A DNA stretch of 64,000 nucleotides from Apostichopus japonicus (Eukaryota; Echinodermata; Holothuroidea; Aspidochirotida; Stichopodidae): assembly GCF_037975245.1 (NCBI RefSeq), contig NC_092571.1:3268501-3332500 (forward strand), in the 5' to 3' direction. Shown piece by piece: positions 60,314 to 64,000 of the stretch (its first letter is position 1; every line of letters begins with the position of its first letter). Made by a program: the position numbers and the translations under genes. A model generated the notes under the pieces. The model saw nothing but the letters and a program-made list of their open reading frames with translations. It searched no databases and was not told where the DNA came from.

Positions 60314-62410
60314 TTGGTTTGACTATATAAATCGCAGAGTTGGCGAGGTAACATTGGTATATATATTATATTGAGGAGGTCAACTCCTAGTTACCGCCAT
60401 CCAGATTCGCCTCTGCGGAAATCCTGTAGTTCTGTATATAGTCTCATTCAAATGTTTACCTTTAGACTTGGCGCTATAATTGAAAATGACAACAAGCTTA
60501 ATAGTTATGAAAGGCTGCTATTTCGGAGATTGTATAGAGGAAAGAAAATGTTTAGGCTAGATCATTCAGAAGAGGAGTCAAAACCAAGTTTCCAAGATAT
60601 TTGTTGATATTGTTGCGAACTAAATTGTTACGAAAGGTGAAAGGTCACTACTCAAAAATTAATACAAGTTCATTTTAACACTTTATTGAATAAAAAGCAG
60701 TTACTTTACTAGGTTAGGGGAAAGGTATATCAAAAAAAGGTTTCCTTCAGTATGGTCGGCTCTAATATATATTTTCGCAATTACGCACTTCCAGAAATAT
60801 ATATTACAAATTATTATTCTCTGTTTGATAGTTTTCGTATCGTATGCCTCTTATACCGAAGGTTTGTTAGATGTTATGATTCGATACACAAGACTTGATG
60901 CTCAGTAGCACCTAGTCCGGCCTTTTTTCTTGTGTGTTAAGCAATCGGCACATTGGCATTTTGCGATTTGGTGTAATTGTTCTCCTCCATCTGAAAATAT
61001 CCCACTTGCTGGAAGATCAATTTCCTTGTCAAATGATATGCCTTATTAAGCTGGACTAGTTCAAACATAAAACGCGATGGAGTATAAGCACACCGTTTCC
61101 TATTCATTGCATGCATTCAAGCTCTCGTTTTCAACCCTTCAGCCCACTTTTTCAAACCAAATTTTGTTATTAGTTTCAACTCTTGTGCCTCGTCAAGATG
61201 AACTTGAAAGTTGTGCTTGAAATAATGCTTTTAAAAGCGCCCCAAATCATGCGATTAACAGAGATGTCATTTACTACTTACAATGATCATATGAGAATAT
61301 CTCAATTGATTTGCAGTTACTTGTTCCTCATCTGATAAGTTTACGCATAATCTTCATGTCCAGAGGGAATGAAGTCAACAGTCATGTCATCTAGGGCAAA
61401 GGCCTAATCATGCCAATTCCTTATTGGCCCGTTTCCAGGGACAGACCACTTTTTCACAATAAGTGAGACGGATTGCTCACAGTCCCCTTGGTTCAAAGTT
61501 TGTTTGACTTCCTGAACTTACTTGCCTTTGTCGTAAACAGACTTTCCCTGACAGGAGGACAGTTGGTTAAAAAGTTTGTTCAGGAATCTTAGGTCAAACG
61601 GACAGACAAATAAGATCATAGTCTAATGTACTAAGTGCAGAAAACTTCTTCATAAATATCGAATGCGGAGATTAGCGGGGTTTGAAACAACATGTGAACA
61701 AGTATTTCAAGGGCAAACGGCGTGTAGTACTCTTTGGTACCAGTACGTTCGGATTTGATATCAATAGCATGGGCGGCGATCATGGGGGGGGGGGACACGA
61801 CCCCCAATATTTTAGGTGGGCGATATGGTATCTAATATCGCCCCAATATTTAAGGTGGGCGATATGGTATCTAATATCGCCCCCAATATTTGGTGGCTTA
61901 TTTTTACTTTGTGGTTGTAAATAGAAAATATTGCGTGAGATTATTTATCCAAATCATATTTGGCGGCGGCTAAAACTTCATCCAACACATGCTGCGTGAG
62001 GTAAATGACACTTCGTGAACGTTTCTGTGACTTGTAACCGTATAGCAAGTTTTCACTCCTGATTATTATTAATAATGTCTGTTCATTTCTTGTGTATGAG
62101 TGTAAGTACGTACAATCATATCTATGATTCACATCGATATGGGTTACACTGGATTTCCATTTGGCCTGCTTCCTAAAAGATTTCTAACCGTATCACAATA
62201 TGTTACTAAATATCACCAAAAAAAAGGTCACAGACTTTCACCAAAAGTAGTTTTCACATTTTCCAAAATGAATTAGCTAGACGGACCAAACCCGTAATGA
62301 AATTATGGCTGCAGCAGTACTACCCGAGTACATCCACACACTTACAGCAAAAGATCAAGCGATGGACCAAGTACCTCCGGGGCCCACCCGTCCATCAGAC
62401 TCCTAATGTA

Positions 62411-62448
<38 letters not shown>

Positions 62449-63755
62449 CAAAATATTACAACGCGCACTGAGCGCGCGAACAATTTTGGGGATGAAAGTT
62501 GCTACACGCCTGCACCCAAGCGAATGTCCACACCCCAACCAATATTTGAAACAAATCGCCCCCCCCCCCTGTAGAACCATTGCGACATCATTAATTTATA
62601 TAGAGAGTGCTATAGTGCGCGTGGTGTCTATATGACGTTACATCATGTATCTAACATAGGGAATATTAAATATATGGTACGCACATAGTGACTAGATCGA
62701 CTTATGTAACATTTACTTTCATTAGTAAATTCAAGCATGCGACAGAGACAACTTATCCCCGTAGATAGGTACCGAACATGTCCGTTAAAATGTGAAAATT
62801 TAGGCTAATTAATAACTGTAAAAAATACATATGGAAGTTAATTCAGTAAAAACTGATAACGCTGCTCTATATTAGACGCAACGGTAGTAAGTTATGTGAA
62901 TCAAATAATAAAGGTTAATTGAATACCCAAAAGTTCTGGAGGAGTATGGCAACAATGCGAATAATGGCAAAGCATATGGTTACTTCAAGTTACGTATATA
63001 TTGCGAGTACTCTGAAGAAAACATGATGATTGATTCAAAAGTAAAGATCGAATGTGTCCATTTGCAGTAACCAAAAATAAGAATAATAATCCACGAAATG
63101 TAACTTATTTATAATTATGTCATGTGAGGTTGTACCTATCATCCACTTAACCACAATCCTGAGGTATCTTTGCTTATCCTGTTCGAAGAAACGTTGAAAA
63201 ATAACTCATTAAAACATTTCGATGTCAAGGTAGCAAAACAAAAAGCGTTCACGGGCTAAAACACAAGACAACGCAACTAAAAAACAAATTAATAACAATC
63301 TGCAAAATACACGACTTTATACCCACGCGAGGAATCTTCATTTGCACAGACGTTTCTAGGCGATTGACCTTTTTTTTATTAACTGGTGACGAAATTATCA
63401 TGATAATTGTAACTTAAACCATAAAAGAATGAAGTATCAGTATTTACATTTCTTATTTTAGTATATAAGAGCCAACCAACTGTTTGAAATGTATAATTTC
63501 AGCTATTTGTTTTACATGTTATAGCATCATGACATGGTGGATGCATGTACCTCTTCATATAAATTAAATATGGGGACCTATTTAACGAAGTAAATCCCGA
63601 CTAACATTACTTATTGACTCGTTTTCTATCTCCACCTCCCCCCCCCCTCCCCACCATCTCTCTCTACGTCAAAACATCTTGCCGACGAATTGTCACAATA
63701 AGCTGTATGTATCCACAATTTTATTTAACCTTTCGATGTTATTACTCCGATTAAA
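60314..63755. other. Right flank of the foldback element and intergenic, no gene recognised
   Basis: An open frame at 60371-60607 starts at TTG and is not recognisable. At 61769 CATGGGCGGCGATCATGGGG resembles the terminus of the 22535 element. At about 61806-61893 a roughly 43-bp unit containing the hairpin GGGCGATAT...ATATCGCCC is repeated twice. A TA-rich run is at about 62409-62449 and a C-rich tract at about 63632-63655. Confidence 0.45.
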
Positions 63756-64000
63756 TCAAATAACTGCATCCTTTGGTGCATGTTTCCTGTTATAACAAAC
63801 ACAGAGCACTAAAATCAGAAGACATAATATTACCGCGATCACGACCGCGATAATTACTATTCGAAGCGTTCCCGAACGGCTCCCATCGTTTGAAACGTTT
63901 TCATTATTTAAAGGGGTGTCATCTGATGTAGAGTTTGCGTCATTTGCAGTGAACATGGTATTGCCTATAGGAATCCAAAGTGGCGGTCCTCCATGGGACG
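63756..64000 (-). CDS. C-terminal end of a single-pass membrane protein, runs off the window
   Basis: The minus-strand frame is open from the window edge to TGA at 63756. It reads SHGGPPLWIPIGNTMFTAND, then a Ser/Asn/Asp-rich stalk (NSTSDDT..., NVSNDGS), one strong transmembrane helix (IVIIAVVIAVILCLLILVLC) and a 12-residue tail (YNRKHAPKDAVI). The extracellular IPIGNTMFTANDANS piece faintly resembles the end of a HYR (hyalin) repeat, but this is too short to claim. The stalk-helix-short-tail layout resembles the two Ig genes, although no homology is visible here. An intron upstream cannot be excluded. Confidence 0.55.
   Translation of the reverse strand, partial: SHGGPPLWIPIGNTMFTANDANSTSDDTPLNNENVSNDGSRSGTLRIVIIAVVIAVILCLLILVLCVCYNRKHAPKDAVI

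Overview
This window is metazoan nuclear DNA from a marine invertebrate. An echinoderm, possibly a sea cucumber, is my best guess. That is an inference from the gene and repeat style (AT-rich sequence, long introns packed with small DNA transposons, L2/CR1-type retrotransposon fragments, a TU-like foldback element), not from a species marker. There are no prokaryotic features. No tRNA, rRNA or CRISPR array was seen.

Four protein-coding loci can be supported. (1) A complete eight-exon ethanolamine kinase gene on the minus strand (coding 24663 down to 3923), which I assembled from splice sites; all exon phases close. Its introns hold several transposons, a 2.3-kb 37-bp minisatellite and a duplicated splice acceptor. 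(2) A two-exon DMT/EamA-type transporter (SLC35G-like) on the plus strand, 32793-35095, with an 11-nt first coding exon. (3) and (4) Two single-exon, plus-strand type I membrane proteins with immunoglobulin-like domains, 42125-43222 and 49439-51175. They are clear paralogs; the second carries a long acidic Ser/Thr stalk. A fifth locus, the C-terminal end of a single-pass membrane protein, runs off the right edge on the minus strand (63756-64000).

The rest is mostly mobile DNA. From 20.9 to 29.8 kb there is a stack of nested insertions in which one copy in the window often supplies the empty site for another. A CR1-group retrotransposon copy is split by a 1.2-kb hAT-like element. An L2-like retrotransposon is split by a 625-bp TIR element and, separately, by an antisense CR1 copy. 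A TTAA-flanked MITE is split by a 654-bp hAT-like element. Other repeats are a roughly 910-bp uninterrupted TATC microsatellite (31.3-32.2 kb), L2 fragments at 4.3 and 37-38 kb, AT-cored cruciforms at 38.1 and 41.4 kb, a palindromic MITE at 45.5 kb, and a 4.4-kb foldback element (55885-60312). The arms of the foldback are tandem 300-bp units, and its spacer contains a perfect 46-bp-arm hairpin.

The most interesting items are the intronless Ig-receptor pair, the foldback element with its internal hairpin, the Z-DNA-prone minisatellite inside the kinase gene, and the triplicated 3' splice site of kinase exon 2.
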